Source: [Clostridium] citroniae WAL-17108
Lineage (GTDB): Bacteria; Bacillota; Clostridia; Lachnospirales; Lachnospiraceae
Length of the DNA stretch: 64,000 nt
Assembly (NCBI RefSeq): GCF_000233455.1
Contig: NZ_JH376420.1
Coordinates: 1,514,965 to 1,578,964, forward strand
Direction of reading: 5' to 3'
The position numbers were made by a program, and so were the translations under genes. Below are positions 19,426-29,460 of this stretch, piece by piece (within the stretch, counting starts at the first letter, position 1; every line of letters starts with the position of its first letter). Below the pieces are notes generated by a model. That model did no database searches and was not told the origin of the DNA. It was given only the letters and a program-made list of their open reading frames with translations.

Positions 19426-19530
19426 TCTGGATGCAATTATCTTCTATGGCTACAGTTATCTTCCATGGCTGCTGTCATCCATGAATGGTAAGTTTCTGCT
19501 GATCGGCTGATCGATCGCCATGGTGAACAA

Positions 19531-19558
19531 CCGGGTTATCCATAAAAAGATAACCCGG
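19531..19558 (+). terminator. Hairpin after the second collagen-like gene
   Basis: CCGGGTTATC (19531-19540) and GATAACCCGG (19549-19558) form a perfect 10-bp stem about 105 bp after the stop. The T-tail is weak. Confidence 0.6.
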
Positions 19559-19610
19559 CTGTATCCTGTACATCCATCGCTCTAAGATAACGCTGACAGC
19601 GTACTTCCCC

Positions 19611-20295
19611 CTATATCGGCCTTTCCGGCATGACAAACCCATCCAGTGCCCTGTTCAGAAAATCATTAAATGGCTTTATCAGCAGGTACATTTCCCCTGC
19701 AATCTTTACAAACCTTTCTAAATCATCAAACACGCCGTCCTTCAGGTGATATTCAACAAACCAGCTTTTATATTTTAGATATTCTGCAGCCGGACAATCA
19801 GAAGGATATCCTTTGGGTACATTTTTCAACGATGTTCCCATAATCCTGAAATGTGCAGTAAATTCCGGTGATTCCACTATGCCCAAAAACTCCTCCTCAT
19901 GCCCGTGTATGTATTCCCTGATGCGGTATGTGACGTCCTTGAACATATCTGCAAACAGCCCTCCTCCCAAAAATGACTTTCTCCGGCGATATGTAAAGAA
20001 AATAACCTACCGGAACAGGCAATTTACCTGCAGCCGCAATATGGCACCGGAACACAGGATGATAAGGCTGCTTATCCGCGCTGAACCTGGTATCCCGGCT
20101 CAGTTTAAATATCAAATTTCGTGGTTCATTGTGAAGTGCGGTTCTATCCCATGTTCCGATTTCAAGTATAAGGGCCTGAATCAGATCCTCAAACTCCTTG
20201 ACAGCTGCCCGTTTCTCCTCTTTGTGGCCATGATACCATTGGCGATCATTATTCTGCTCAAAATCTGAAAGATAGGAAATCATACTGTTTTTCAT
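19611..20295 (-). pseudogene. DUF2461 (TIGR02453) protein gene, frameshifted
   Basis: The N-terminal part reads in one frame from 20295 (SYLSDFEQNNDRQWYHGHK, then LSRDTRFSADKQPYHPVF). The C-terminal part reads in another to 19611 (LGGGLFADMFKDVTYRIREYI). Removing one A in the AAA at about 19978-19980 on the plus-strand complement restores one continuous protein of about 227 residues, matching the DUF2461 layout. The function of the family is unknown. It lies 11 bp after the sigma-factor gene. It could be a true pseudogene or a sequencing error; only one change is needed. Confidence 0.8.
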
Positions 20296-20306
20296 TACAG
20301 CTCCCC

Positions 20307-21155
20307 CTAAAGTTCCTGAATCTTTTTAAATGAGGCTGACTGCAAAATCTTACAGACCACATCCTGCGCCCGCACCGGCGACTGATAGCTGGGCAGCATT
20401 TCAAAGGTAAGGGCTAATGCATCCAGTTTTTCCATCTCATCCATAAACTCTTTTGAAACTTCCTGGTCCATTGTCTGAAGCTTAAGATAATCTAATTTTT
20501 CCGGGTTGATCCGCCTCTGAGTAATGGCATAATTGACCCGCCTGCTGCAGGAACAGATACCTTTTTCCGTTAGACCACAGTGAACATCCAGAAAAGCCGC
20601 TACCTTTTTCCGTATTCTTGAAAGCTTTTTGCGGTAATTCTCCGGAGTCAGATCTAAGATTTCTCCGGCCGTATGGCTGTCAAGCTTAAACATCGTTCCA
20701 AAAATAAAAATACATCTGCTTTCCGGGTCCAGGCACTGGAGCATTACATTGGTACAGCACATTTTTAACTCTTCAGCAAGTGTTTCTCTGCTGATATCAT
20801 CCACCAGGTCATCAATACTTCCCATATCCGCATAACGGATGTCATTTCCATAATACTCAAAATCCAGCGGCTGACCGGCAAACATAGACCTCTTATAATT
20901 TTTCAGATAATTGACCGCCAGCCTGTACACCCATGTACGAAAGGAACTCTCCCTGCGAAAGGAAGACAAATGGGTCATGATTCGGATCAATATCTCCTGG
21001 GCCGCATCCTCTGCATCCTGGACCGTGCCCAGCATGCGCAGCGACAAATTAAACACAATATCCTGCACACTATCCAGCAATTCCTCAAGAGATCGATTGT
21101 TTCCAGCGATTGCCTCATCAATTAATACACGAATTTCATTTTCATCTCTTCTCAT
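20307..21155 (-). CDS. RNA polymerase sigma factor, ECF-like sigma-70 family
   Basis: 282 residues from ATG at 21155 (AAAGGACAAGA upstream). Region 2 shows VQDAEDAAQEILIRIMTHL and SSFRTWVYRLAVNYLKNY. Region 4 shows the helix-turn-helix LDSHTAGEILDLTPENYRKKLSR. A C-terminal extension of about 90 residues with CGLTEKGICSCSRRVNY resembles that of some larger ECF factors, where such extensions control activity. No anti-sigma gene is beside it. The downstream DUF2461 gene is broken. Confidence 0.87.
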   Translation of the reverse strand: MRRDENEIRVLIDEAIAGNNRSLEELLDSVQDIVFNLSLRMLGTVQDAEDAAQEILIRIMTHLSSFRRESSFRTWVYRLAVNYLKNYKRSMFAGQPLDFEYYGNDIRYADMGSIDDLVDDISRETLAEELKMCCTNVMLQCLDPESRCIFIFGTMFKLDSHTAGEILDLTPENYRKKLSRIRKKVAAFLDVHCGLTEKGICSCSRRVNYAITQRRINPEKLDYLKLQTMDQEVSKEFMDEMEKLDALALTFEMLPSYQSPVRAQDVVCKILQSASFKKIQEL

Positions 21156-21270
21156 ATTCTTGTCCTTTCCTGCTCTCTGCTGTTTATACTGTTTTACAGC
21201 TGAATAAAATTCAACACCCACCTCTCTATTATTAGACAGCAGTTTTCCACATCTGTGACAGAAAAAGACC

Positions 21271-21456
21271 TCATAAATCGTTCAGATAGTATGTTCCTTC
21301 TAAAAATACAGCTTCAAGTCCTAGTTTTTGGAAATATTCCGCCATGGCAATACATGCAAATCTCTCAGTTGAATAATGGGTAGCACCAATCACACTGATC
21401 CCGTTTGTTTTTGCAATCCTGTGAAACTCCAATGTGGGTTCAAAATGCATGTCCAC
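21271..21456 (-). pseudogene. Short remnant resembling the C-terminus of a Nif3-like protein
   Basis: A 61-residue frame ending VFLEGTYYLNDL. The segment GISVIGATHYSTERFACIAMAEY resembles the C-terminal metal-binding part of Nif3/DUF34 proteins (typically GHYATE-type motif). The rest of the gene is absent on either side. It could also be a real small protein. Family assignment is by eye. Confidence 0.45.
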
Positions 21457-21529
21457 GGCTTTTCTTATTACCTATTATTATCATATATAATAATCGATTT
21501 CATAAAATGCCGGACTTTTCCATAGCAAA

Positions 21530-21568
21530 AAAGCTGCCGGCTGTTATCATTATTCAGCCGGCAGCTTT
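21530..21568 (-). terminator. Terminator of the PrsA-like gene
   Basis: A 14-bp perfect stem (AAAGCTGCCGGCTG / CAGCCGGCAGCTTT) with a run of six T on the minus strand, 3 bp after the stop. Confidence 0.93.
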
Positions 21569-21570
21569 GA

Positions 21571-22575
21571 TCATTTAGTAAAATAACTGTGATATAGTTG
21601 GAAAAAGCTGTCTGTCACACAACCCTGTCCACCGGAAAAATCCACCACCTCACGCAGGTCATCCTTAAGCTTTACTGCATGTTCCCGTACAAACGGTTCA
21701 TAGATGGCCAGAAATGCCCTGGTCTTTTTATCCTGGGCCAGCATACTCTTCCTAGCAGCAGTCGCTTCCTCATCATATGCATTGGTACACTTGAAAATAT
21801 AATACTTTCCGTCCTGCTCCACAATGCCGCTGATCTCATCCTGCTCCAGAGCAAATGCTGCCTCCTGCCTGCTGTCCAGATGGTCATTCCATTCCATGGT
21901 ATATAAAATCTGAGCATCCTTGGAGCTTCGTGTAGCAATGGAAAAAAAGTCCGCATTTTCCTGCCGGACCTGAGACAGGATATCCTCCGCCCTCTCCCTG
22001 GTATCCAGTTCAATCTGCTGAACCTGGATCACCTTTGCCTCCGCGTCACTGACCTCCAGATTTTCATTCCTGGTCAGTTCCCCAACCAGCTTATCTGCTC
22101 TGTAATATTCACAATATAAGTCATATATTTCACTCTCTGATACATCTATATAGTCCTTATCCTGGTCTGACAGACTGCGGTAGTATTCCTTTGACAAGGT
22201 CTTGAGGGAATCCTTTTCCTGACCTGTCAATTCCACTCCCTGTTCGTCCGCCATCATATTCGTGGTAGCCAGTTCAATGAGGAACTGCTCAATCTGATCG
22301 ATCAGCTTGTCCTCAAAGGTGACACCACTGTCGTCCGCTTTTACGGACCACAGTTCACTGGTATATATGTTTTGATAACGGTTCCGCTCAGTGGCTGCTA
22401 TGACCATGATCTGTCCTTTGGTATAATCCTTTTCCACGGTCTTAACACCGTTGGAAGACGCAGCCTTTTTGGAGCAGCCTGCGGCAGGCAGCATAACCGC
22501 CATACAGACTGCAATCATTACAGCAACAGCTTTTCCTCTCATCCCCCGTATTCTGTTGATCTTACTTCCGTCCAA
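21571..22575 (-). CDS. PrsA/SurA-like peptidyl-prolyl isomerase lipoprotein
   Basis: 334 residues with a lipoprotein signal (helix then LPAAGC, Cys near residue 34). The N-terminal SurA-like helical part and a parvulin-type PPIase segment (VIQVQQIELDTRERAEDIL ... GIVEQDGKYYIFKCTNAYDEE) follow. Such proteins help exported proteins fold outside the membrane. The parvulin core is rather divergent, so enzymatic activity is uncertain. It is last in the maf-HAD-prsA string, 14 bp after the HAD gene. Confidence 0.78.
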   Translation of the reverse strand: MDGSKINRIRGMRGKAVAVMIAVCMAVMLPAAGCSKKAASSNGVKTVEKDYTKGQIMVIAATERNRYQNIYTSELWSVKADDSGVTFEDKLIDQIEQFLIELATTNMMADEQGVELTGQEKDSLKTLSKEYYRSLSDQDKDYIDVSESEIYDLYCEYYRADKLVGELTRNENLEVSDAEAKVIQVQQIELDTRERAEDILSQVRQENADFFSIATRSSKDAQILYTMEWNDHLDSRQEAAFALEQDEISGIVEQDGKYYIFKCTNAYDEEATAARKSMLAQDKKTRAFLAIYEPFVREHAVKLKDDLREVVDFSGGQGCVTDSFFQLYHSYFTK

Positions 22576-22588
22576 TAAAGAACTCCTT

Positions 22589-23374
22589 TCACAGCAGATG
22601 TCTTAAAATCTTGAGGACACCGTCATTCTCATTGCTGTCAGCCTGGAACCTGGCTGCTTTCCTCACTTCTTCCCTTGCATTTGCCACAGCAAAACTGTAA
22701 TATGCCCGGCCCAGCATCTCAATATCATTCAGCTGGTCACCAAATGCCATAGTTTCCTCAGGTTTGATCCCCAAACTATCCTGGATCGTCTCAATGGCCT
22801 TTCCTTTGTTCACACCCTTAGCCATGCAGTCCATCCACATATCGCCTGCACATGCTACCTTTAACTCATCCTTAAACTCTTCGTAAATATCTTTGGTGGC
22901 TGCTTCGATTCCCTCCGGCTTATAAATAGAAACCTTCACACAGGGCTCATCCAGCTCCAGAAGGTCATCTACCCTGGTCAGGTTGAATTTATAGCTCTCG
23001 GTAAGCCACCTGAACAACTCCTCATTGGGGGATTCTATATAATCTCCATTGGCACCTGCATAAACCACTTCCAGATCCGGATACCGGCGCACCTTCCTGA
23101 TAATACGGTGAACGATCTCCGGCTCTATGGAATATACATAAAGGCTTCTTCCACAGCATCCCACATATGCCCCATTATTAGCAACATAAAAAATCTTTTT
23201 TTTCACAGGTTCAAAAGCATGCTCCACACTGGCCCATGGTCTTCCGCTGGCAATGACAAACTGGATTCCCTTTTCACGCAGCTTAAGAATGGTATCAAAT
23301 ACCTGAGGGTTTACACTGGGCGAGCCGTCCTGTACAAGTGTTCCATCCACATCTGATACAATGAGCTTAATCAT
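22589..23374 (-). CDS. Cof-type HAD phosphatase
   Basis: 262 residues from ATG at 23374, overlapping the end of maf; an upstream extension to 23458 lies within maf and is unlikely. HAD motifs: I, LIVSDVDGTLVQDG (nucleophile Asp near residue 7); II, FVIASGR; III/IV, NKGKAIETIQDSLG ... MAFGDQLNDIEML. The C2 cap places it with Cof/YcsE sugar- or nucleotide-phosphate phosphatases. Substrate is unknown. Confidence 0.88.
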   Translation of the reverse strand: MIKLIVSDVDGTLVQDGSPSVNPQVFDTILKLREKGIQFVIASGRPWASVEHAFEPVKKKIFYVANNGAYVGCCGRSLYVYSIEPEIVHRIIRKVRRYPDLEVVYAGANGDYIESPNEELFRWLTESYKFNLTRVDDLLELDEPCVKVSIYKPEGIEAATKDIYEEFKDELKVACAGDMWMDCMAKGVNKGKAIETIQDSLGIKPEETMAFGDQLNDIEMLGRAYYSFAVANAREEVRKAARFQADSNENDGVLKILRHLL

Positions 23375-23981
23375 CTTCCCTATCCTCCAAAAGTCCTTTA
23401 ATCTCCTGGTTAAGCCTGCCAAGAGGTAGGCCCACCACATTGGCGTAGTCCCCGTCAATTCCTTTTATATAAGCTGCAAACCGGCCCTGTATGCCATATG
23501 CTCCGGCTTTGTCTAGCGGTTCCGGACATCCTGCATATTCACTGATCTCCATGGGCGTCATGGGATATACATGGACATCCGTCTTTTCCGCAAAGGTAAT
23601 ACCATGGGTCATCCCCCCGCCCTGGCACAGCAGCACCGTTACACCGGTATATACCTGATGGGTCCGGCCCTGGAGTTTCTCAATCATCTCATAGGCCTTC
23701 ATGGGGGTCCCGGGCTTACCAAGGATCTCACTTCCCACAGCCACCACGGTATCCGCACCAATGACCATGGTTCCTGCCCCGTATTCTGCAGCTATGTCTT
23801 CTGCCTTTTGTCTGGACAGTTCCATCACCACCCGGTCCGGCTTTCGTTCACCGGTTTCCTCCGCCATATGGCTCGGCCTTATCTCAGGTTCGATCCCAAT
23901 CTGGTTCAGAAGTTCTTTTCTCCTGGGAGAGGCGGACGCCAGTATAACCCGGTATCCGCCCCAGTTCTCATTTCCATTCAT
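23367..23981 (-). CDS. maf: Maf family nucleotide pyrophosphatase
   Basis: 204 residues. Conserved motifs: VILASASPRRKELL near the N-terminus, the Asp of VIGADTVVAV, LQGRTHQVYTGV, and GAYGIQGRFAAYIKGIDGDYANVVGLPL. Maf proteins hydrolyse dTTP, UTP or modified nucleotides and are linked to septum formation. The ATG overlaps nothing upstream; downstream it overlaps the HAD gene by 8 bp, indicating coupling. Confidence 0.93.
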   Translation of the reverse strand: MNGNENWGGYRVILASASPRRKELLNQIGIEPEIRPSHMAEETGERKPDRVVMELSRQKAEDIAAEYGAGTMVIGADTVVAVGSEILGKPGTPMKAYEMIEKLQGRTHQVYTGVTVLLCQGGGMTHGITFAEKTDVHVYPMTPMEISEYAGCPEPLDKAGAYGIQGRFAAYIKGIDGDYANVVGLPLGRLNQEIKGLLEDREDD

Positions 23982-24078
23982 GTCATTCTCCTTTAAATGT
24001 CCGCCAGATATAAAATACGCAGAAAACCAAAATGCTAATAGAGCTTTAGTACTATTTAGTGCAAATATATCTTTAATA

Positions 24079-24630
24079 CTAATATATCTTCAGGCGGCCG
24101 ATCGCCCTTTCCTCTTCTTCCATACCGCCCATGCGCAGACGCAGGCAATGGATAAAATCCACCAGGTAAAACACAGTCAGGCCAACCGCTAACATACTGC
24201 CCAAATTTCCAGGTATGCTAAACACCAGGGAACGTACCCAGTGATCCAGAAAATAGAAGAAAAACAGCCCCAATAACCCCCAGGCCAGGCTGCTCTCCAG
24301 GCAAACCATGCCCCTGTAATTAAATGCCTTGTGGCTGTAATCCCACCAGAACGCACCGAACAGGCGTACCATGATATTGGCTGTCACCAATTCCATCGTA
24401 GTGGCCATGGCCATGGATGCCGTATAAAGTTCTACGGGCCTTCCTGACACAGGCTTTAACAGCATACATGCCCCAAGAGCACCAAAACCGTATATGATGC
24501 AAAAGGGGCCATGGCCAAAGCCACGGTCCACCACAGGCCGCTTATATTCAACACTGAGGACAACGCATTCCAGCAGATATCCAAGAAAACTATATAGAAA
24601 AAACCAGTTAATGAAGCTGTAAATATTCAT
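24079..24630 (-). CDS. CmpB-family membrane protein (putative ABC transporter permease)
   Basis: 183 residues with four or five predicted membrane helices. N-terminal FINWFFLYSFLGYLLECVVLS, the conserved GFGHGPFCIIYGFGA, and MELVTANIMVRLFGAFWWDYS match PF06541. Despite the family name no ATPase partner is nearby, and the role is unknown. Confidence 0.82.
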   Translation of the reverse strand: MNIYSFINWFFLYSFLGYLLECVVLSVEYKRPVVDRGFGHGPFCIIYGFGALGACMLLKPVSGRPVELYTASMAMATTMELVTANIMVRLFGAFWWDYSHKAFNYRGMVCLESSLAWGLLGLFFFYFLDHWVRSLVFSIPGNLGSMLAVGLTVFYLVDFIHCLRLRMGGMEEEERAIGRLKIY

Positions 24631-24676
24631 GCTATCTTCTGTCCTTCCTGTCTAATGTGACGTCTCCCCCAACACA

Positions 24677-25135
24677 TTAAAAGTAAGGATCCATTGCAAG
24701 TGCAAGCAGAATTCCCAATATCGCACCTGCCATAACCTGCAGCGGGGTATGTCCCACATACTCCTTAAGTTTTTCCTGAAGCACCTCCGCATTCAGCTTC
24801 AGCGGATTTTCCATCAGGATGGAATTGAGAAGTTTGGCCTGCTTACCTGTCTCCCGGCGCACCCCGATGGCGTCATACATAACAACCATAGATACCACAA
24901 ATGACACGGCAAACTCAAAGGAACCAACCCCATATCTCAGCATGGCCGCGGTCGTCATACCGCAAACCGTGGCGGAATGGGAACTTGGCATACCGCCTGA
25001 TCCCACCAGCCGCTCCGCATTAAAGCTTTTATTCAGCAAAAAGTCGATCAGTGTCTTAAGGAACTGGGCAACCACCCATCCCATTACTGCGCTGACAAGA
25101 ATCTGGTTGCCCAGCATTTGTGTCCAAACATTCAT
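24677..25135 (-). CDS. Divergent PAP2 family protein (YuiD/DUF212)
   Basis: 152 residues, four membrane helices. The divergent phosphatase signature GSGGMPSSHSATVCGM is seen near residues 46-60, with RRETGKQAKLLN after helix 3. The family is related to acid phosphatase/vanadium haloperoxidase membrane enzymes; the substrate is unknown. Confidence 0.87.
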   Translation of the reverse strand: MNVWTQMLGNQILVSAVMGWVVAQFLKTLIDFLLNKSFNAERLVGSGGMPSSHSATVCGMTTAAMLRYGVGSFEFAVSFVVSMVVMYDAIGVRRETGKQAKLLNSILMENPLKLNAEVLQEKLKEYVGHTPLQVMAGAILGILLALAMDPYF

Positions 25136-25159
25136 ATCGTTCTTCTCTTTCCCCTTTCG

Positions 25160-25681
25160 TTAACGTCTGGCCGGCTGTGCAAAAAAGCACATCATGAGCC
25201 AGCGCTTAAACCGGGCCGTTGTCTCCAGCGTACTGCATAGTTTATCCGCACAGGTAATTGCATACCCGGCCTTTGTTACCGGAGGTACCGGTGTCAGGGG
25301 CCACATATGACGGAGAATGATCGTCTCCTCCTCCCATGACAGATTAAAATATCTGTCCGCATTGCGGAGTGCTTCTCTGGGATGGGTGAATCCATGAAAA
25401 TGCTTCCCCGTCTCCCTGGCATGGGTATGCCAGTCGTATAAAAACAAATCATGGAGAAGCCCTGCTCTCGCAGCGCTTCTCCAATTTCCTCCAAACCTTT
25501 TACAGAACTTATATCCAAGATATGAAACCTGTATACAATGGGTCTTGCAGGTCGTTGTCCCATGCTGTATATACTGGTCCATAGACTGGAATACAGGATG
25601 TTCCAAAATATCCTTCACACACTCCATATATTCCTGATCACTTGTGTATTCATATAACCCTGATGGCTCCATGGGCATCAC
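25160..25681 (-). CDS. HD-domain protein
   Basis: 173 residues. Metal-binding residues are apparent: THCIQVSYLGYKF (His near residue 49), LLHDLFLYDWH (HD near residue 77), FHGFTHPREA, and LRHMWPLTP. The group is annotated as predicted HD superfamily hydrolases of unknown substrate. It sits in a run of same-strand genes between the PAP2 gene and glgA. Confidence 0.8.
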   Translation of the reverse strand: MMPMEPSGLYEYTSDQEYMECVKDILEHPVFQSMDQYIQHGTTTCKTHCIQVSYLGYKFCKRFGGNWRSAARAGLLHDLFLYDWHTHARETGKHFHGFTHPREALRNADRYFNLSWEEETIILRHMWPLTPVPPVTKAGYAITCADKLCSTLETTARFKRWLMMCFFAQPARR

Positions 25682-25729
25682 ACCTTTCTTCCTTTATCAG
25701 ATATATTATCTGATATTCCAGGTCCTCTG

Positions 25730-27175
25730 TCAATATCCAATCAGCCAATCGTAAAGTTCCTGATACTTAGCGGCAGATGCCCCCCAGGAGAAATCCCTGG
25801 CCATGGCCCTGTCAATGATCTTATTCCACTCACGGCGCTTGCTGGAGTAGATATACTTCGCATAGCGCACACTGCCCAGCATCTCGTGGGCGTTATAATT
25901 AGCAAAGGAGAATCCGGTTCCCGCTCCCTCGTACTCATTGTAAGGTTCCACAGTGTCCTTTAGACCGCCTGTTTCCCTGACAATGGGCACCGTGCCATAG
26001 CGCAGCGACATAAGCTGGCTCAGACCGCATGGCTCGAACAGAGACGGCATCAGGAACGCATCGCATGCTGCATAAATCTTATGGGACAAGGGCTCTGAAT
26101 AATAAATCTGGGCAGACACCCTGTCGTGATACTTCCAATCGTAATGACGGAACATATTCTCATACCGCTCATCACCCGTTCCCAGCACCACCAGCTGCAG
26201 ATCCTCGCTGCACAGTTCATCCATCACGCACTGTATCAGGTCCAATCCCTTCTGATCCGTAAGACGTGATACAATACCGATCATAAACTTCTTCTCATCT
26301 ACAGGCAAGCCAAGTTCATCCTGAAGCGCCTTTTTATTCTTTGCTTTTTCCTTACGGAAATTCTTGGCATTATAGTTCTGGAAAATATGCGGATCCGTCT
26401 CCGGGTTGAACTCGTCATAATCAATTCCGTTCACAATCCCCCTGAGACTGTCTGCCCTGGCTCTCATCAGGCCGTCCAGACCCTCACCGTAAAACGGCAT
26501 CTTGATCTCTTCCGCATAGGTGCTGCTCACTGTAGTGATAGCATCCGCAAATACGATTCCGCCTTTCAGCAGGTTACCATCTTTGTATGCCTCCAGCTTA
26601 TCCGGTGCAAAATAGTAATCCGGCAATCCTGTAAAGCGCTGAATAGTCTTCACATCCCATACTCCCTGGAACTTCAGGTTGTGGATCGTGATGACCGACT
26701 TCATATCCCGGAAAAAATCTCCCTCGTGGAATCTGTCCTTAAGAAGTACAGGAATCAGACCAGTCTGCCAGTCATGGCAATGCACCACATCCGGCTGAAA
26801 ACCAATGACCGGCAAGGCCGACAGGGCCGCCCGGCAGAAGAAGCAGAACTTTTCCAGATCCCAGTACCAGTCACCGTAAGGTTTAGGTCCGTTGAAATAG
26901 CTCTCATTGTCAATAAAATAGAAAGTGACGCCTTCATGCTCATATTTAAGAATCCCTACATAGCGGCTCTGTCCCAGATAGTCCATATAGAAGTGATTCA
27001 CATATTCCATACGGTCACGCCACTCCTGCTTGATACACAGGTACTTGGGGATTATAACCCTTACATCAAAAAACTCTTTGTCAAAGCACTTAGGCAGAGA
27101 GCCAACTACATCTGCCAGTCCTCCTGTCTTGATAAACGGCACTGCTTCTGAAGCTGCAAATAATATTTTCTTCAT
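25730..27175 (-). CDS. glgA: Glycogen synthase (ADP-glucose type)
   Basis: 481 residues from ATG at 27175 (GAGAGGGAGGTTTGG upstream); the 15-codon extension to 27220 is less likely. GT5 family: MKKILFAASEAVPFIKTGGLADVVG (the KTGGL substrate motif), CHDWQTGLIPVLL, VSRLTDQKGLDLI, and PSLFEPCGLSQL in the C-terminal half. It extends alpha-1,4-glucan from ADP-glucose. No other glg genes are in the window. Confidence 0.95.
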   Translation of the reverse strand: MKKILFAASEAVPFIKTGGLADVVGSLPKCFDKEFFDVRVIIPKYLCIKQEWRDRMEYVNHFYMDYLGQSRYVGILKYEHEGVTFYFIDNESYFNGPKPYGDWYWDLEKFCFFCRAALSALPVIGFQPDVVHCHDWQTGLIPVLLKDRFHEGDFFRDMKSVITIHNLKFQGVWDVKTIQRFTGLPDYYFAPDKLEAYKDGNLLKGGIVFADAITTVSSTYAEEIKMPFYGEGLDGLMRARADSLRGIVNGIDYDEFNPETDPHIFQNYNAKNFRKEKAKNKKALQDELGLPVDEKKFMIGIVSRLTDQKGLDLIQCVMDELCSEDLQLVVLGTGDERYENMFRHYDWKYHDRVSAQIYYSEPLSHKIYAACDAFLMPSLFEPCGLSQLMSLRYGTVPIVRETGGLKDTVEPYNEYEGAGTGFSFANYNAHEMLGSVRYAKYIYSSKRREWNKIIDRAMARDFSWGASAAKYQELYDWLIGY

Positions 27176-27272
27176 CCAAACCTCCCTCTCCTGACGAACA
27201 GGTTCCTTATGCCTTTCCATATAGTATACCGTATTTTACCGAAATTAGGAAGTTCTTTCTGATTAAATTACT

Positions 27273-28091
27273 TTAAATTTTTTTGTATTCCAGAAGTATT
27301 TTATCTGATATCAGCGCAATAAATTCAGAGTTAGTGGGTTTGCCTTTTCCTGTGCTGATCGTATATCCGAATACTTCATCAATGGTTTCCATCTTTCCCC
27401 TTCCCCAGGCAACTTCAATCGCATGACGAATGGCCCTCTCCACGCGGCTGGCCGTTGTCTGGTTCCGTTTTGCAATGGCCGGATAAAGGATCTTCGTGAC
27501 AGAGCTCATCATTTCCTGGTCCTCCACAGACATTGCGATTGCGTCCCTTAAATACTGATACCCCTTGATATGAGCAGGAATCCCTAACTCGTGAAGCATT
27601 TTCGTGATATCTGTCTCCAAATGCTCCTTCATGTATTCCTCTCTTGTGATATGTGACTCCTCTCCCGGTTCAAAGGGAGCTGTCACCACCTTACCCATGG
27701 TCTGCTTTTCCGGCAGCTTTCCAATGTGGCGGATCTTGTTGACCAGAATCTCTTTGTCGAACGGCTTCATCAAATAGTAGTTCGCTCCCGCTTTGAACGC
27801 GTCTTCTGTCATCTGCTCTCCACCTACTGCACTTAAAATGATAAACGCAGGATTTTTCATAAATGTATGTTCGCTCTTTACCTTTTCCACCACGGATATC
27901 CCGTCAATTTTCGGCATTACCAGATCCAACAGCACGATATCCGGCGTTGTATCCACAATCATGTCAATGGCATCAGCGCCATTATCTGCCTTACCAATTA
28001 CGGATAATCCATCCTCAGCATTGATCAGCTCATCCAGAGTATTCAGAATCAGCGGATTGTCATCAACAATCGCAACATTCAGCTTTTCCAC
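27273..28091 (-). CDS. spo0A: Sporulation master regulator Spo0A
   Basis: 272 residues. The N-terminal receiver domain has [12 protein letters not shown], the phosphorylated Asp in [15 protein letters not shown], and the Lys of [10 protein letters not shown]. The C-terminal effector domain carries the DNA-recognition region ([21 protein letters not shown] and [18 protein letters not shown]). It is the phosphorylation-controlled switch for spore formation. Its usual neighbour spoIVB is 15 kb away here because of the inserted block. Two Spo0A boxes lie upstream. Confidence 0.98.
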   Translation of the reverse strand: MEKLNVAIVDDNPLILNTLDELINAEDGLSVIGKADNGADAIDMIVDTTPDIVLLDLVMPKIDGISVVEKVKSEHTFMKNPAFIILSAVGGEQMTEDAFKAGANYYLMKPFDKEILVNKIRHIGKLPEKQTMGKVVTAPFEPGEESHITREEYMKEHLETDITKMLHELGIPAHIKGYQYLRDAIAMSVEDQEMMSSVTKILYPAIAKRNQTTASRVERAIRHAIEVAWGRGKMETIDEVFGYTISTGKGKPTNSEFIALISDKILLEYKKI

Positions 28092-28272
28092 TTCCTTTTA
28101 CCTCCTAAAATTGTTTGCCTGTGCTAAACTACCTGCTAAAATATGTGTTAGTTGATTTTCGACCTTCTGGTTTACAAAAATCCATATCATTCGTCCTGAG
28201 CTCCTCGCGAATCTTATTATATATGTTCCCCATAACATATATCAACGATTCGTGGTCGCAATTTTAGACACA

Positions 28273-28386
28273 TGTCGAATTATAATTGTATCATTGAGGG
28301 TTATATTTTGCAAGTTATTGTTTTGCAAGTTAACGAATCCGTAACAAATAACCACTATATTTTTAGCATATTTTCACATTTCGACA
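28273..28386 (-). promoter_or_regulatory. spo0A promoter with Spo0A boxes
   Basis: On the minus strand TTGCAA (28308-28313), a 17-bp spacer and TACAAT (28285-28290) form a sigma-A-like promoter. A perfect Spo0A box (TTCGACA on the minus strand, 28273-28279) lies at the start of transcription, and a second in the other orientation at 28380-28386. A near match (TTCGACC) is at 28154. The arrangement fits autoregulation. The -35 element is part of a tandem AACTTGCAAAA repeat. Confidence 0.75.
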
Positions 28387-28399
28387 CACATTTTGTCAT

Positions 28400-29460
28400 A
28401 AATCGCCAGTAATCGACTAATTAACCCATATTTCATCATGCACTATTATAGAACGCATCCAACGCACATTTTCTCCTTGTCTTTTTCTGCCGGATTCCTC
28501 AAATTCATGCATCAGCAAGATACCCATGGGCTGTATTTTCTTTGTGAATTACGCGTAAAAACCATGTAATTTTGTAACCCTTTTATACTTTGTCCCTCAT
28601 GTATCGCAGCGGGAAGTGACATGAATCTGGATATTTTAGCAAAATATTTCACTGTGGTAAATCATTAAATTGGTAGTTTGTACGTGAAGCCCGCGCGTAG
28701 GAGGGGGAGTTATATTTATTTCAATGATTGGATATAAGGTGACAATTAGGGTTATTAAGTTAGATTGGTTCGTGTTTGTGCGAAGGGATGTTCTGAGTTT
28801 TTTTGGTGTAGAGGTGGATGGACGATCTGATGTGGCATGTTCTTCTTTTTGGGGGATTCAATCTAGCTTATATCGGCGGATTGATGATTGATATAAACTC
28901 CTGCCATTTCTGTTTGACATAATTTCACTAGGATATTCCTCACATCCGCTGGCCGCTGGAGGATATGATATTCTGAGGCAGGCTGTGCCACTTCTGAATA
29001 AAAATTTCTTTTGCTCCATTGCCACATAGGTGAAGGATCCGTATATGATCGTTGAATGCTTTTTAGTGTGATGGATAATTGAGGCATATGATGTTTGAAC
29101 GTGTGATTACTTTTGGGTTATTGGAATGGGAGTGTGTTTGGTTTTCTTTATTGTAGAAGTGATGTTTTTGTTTTTTGGGAAAAATTGGAGATGTTATTTT
29201 GGGAAGATGGGTGTATTGGAATAATTAATGGAGGGAGGCTATGTGGTCTTTGTATTGGGGTGATTTGATTTCTTTGATTTCTTTTGCATGTCGATCACTT
29301 ATTCGGTACGCTGGAAGAACAGGATAGTCGGGTTTATCAGAATAGTGCTTTCATCTGATGTTTTAATATTTTTTATATTATATGACTTAATTGATTCGGC
29401 TGGAATTAACCTATGCTGGGGCTGACCGTTTAGGGCGCAGCGATATCAATATTACAATGG
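28400..29460. other. Gap between spo0A and the CRISPR array
   Basis: From 28400 to about 28700 this is probably spo0A upstream DNA. From about 28700 the plus strand becomes strikingly G/T-rich with little coding potential apart from the short frame at 28863-29087. At 29403-29426 the string GGAATTAACC...GGGGCTGAC sits where a fifth CRISPR repeat would be expected and shares its last GCTGAC. It may be a decayed repeat. Confidence 0.4.
28863..29087 (-). CDS. Short hypothetical frame
   Basis: A 74-residue frame (start MPQLSITLKSIQRSY, end VYINHQSADIS) within the odd G/T-rich stretch. It has a plausible amino-acid mix but no clear ribosome-binding site, and I recognise no family. It could be the remnant of a larger gene from an older insertion, or chance. 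Confidence 0.3.
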   Translation of the reverse strand: MPQLSITLKSIQRSYTDPSPMWQWSKRNFYSEVAQPASEYHILQRPADVRNILVKLCQTEMAGVYINHQSADIS

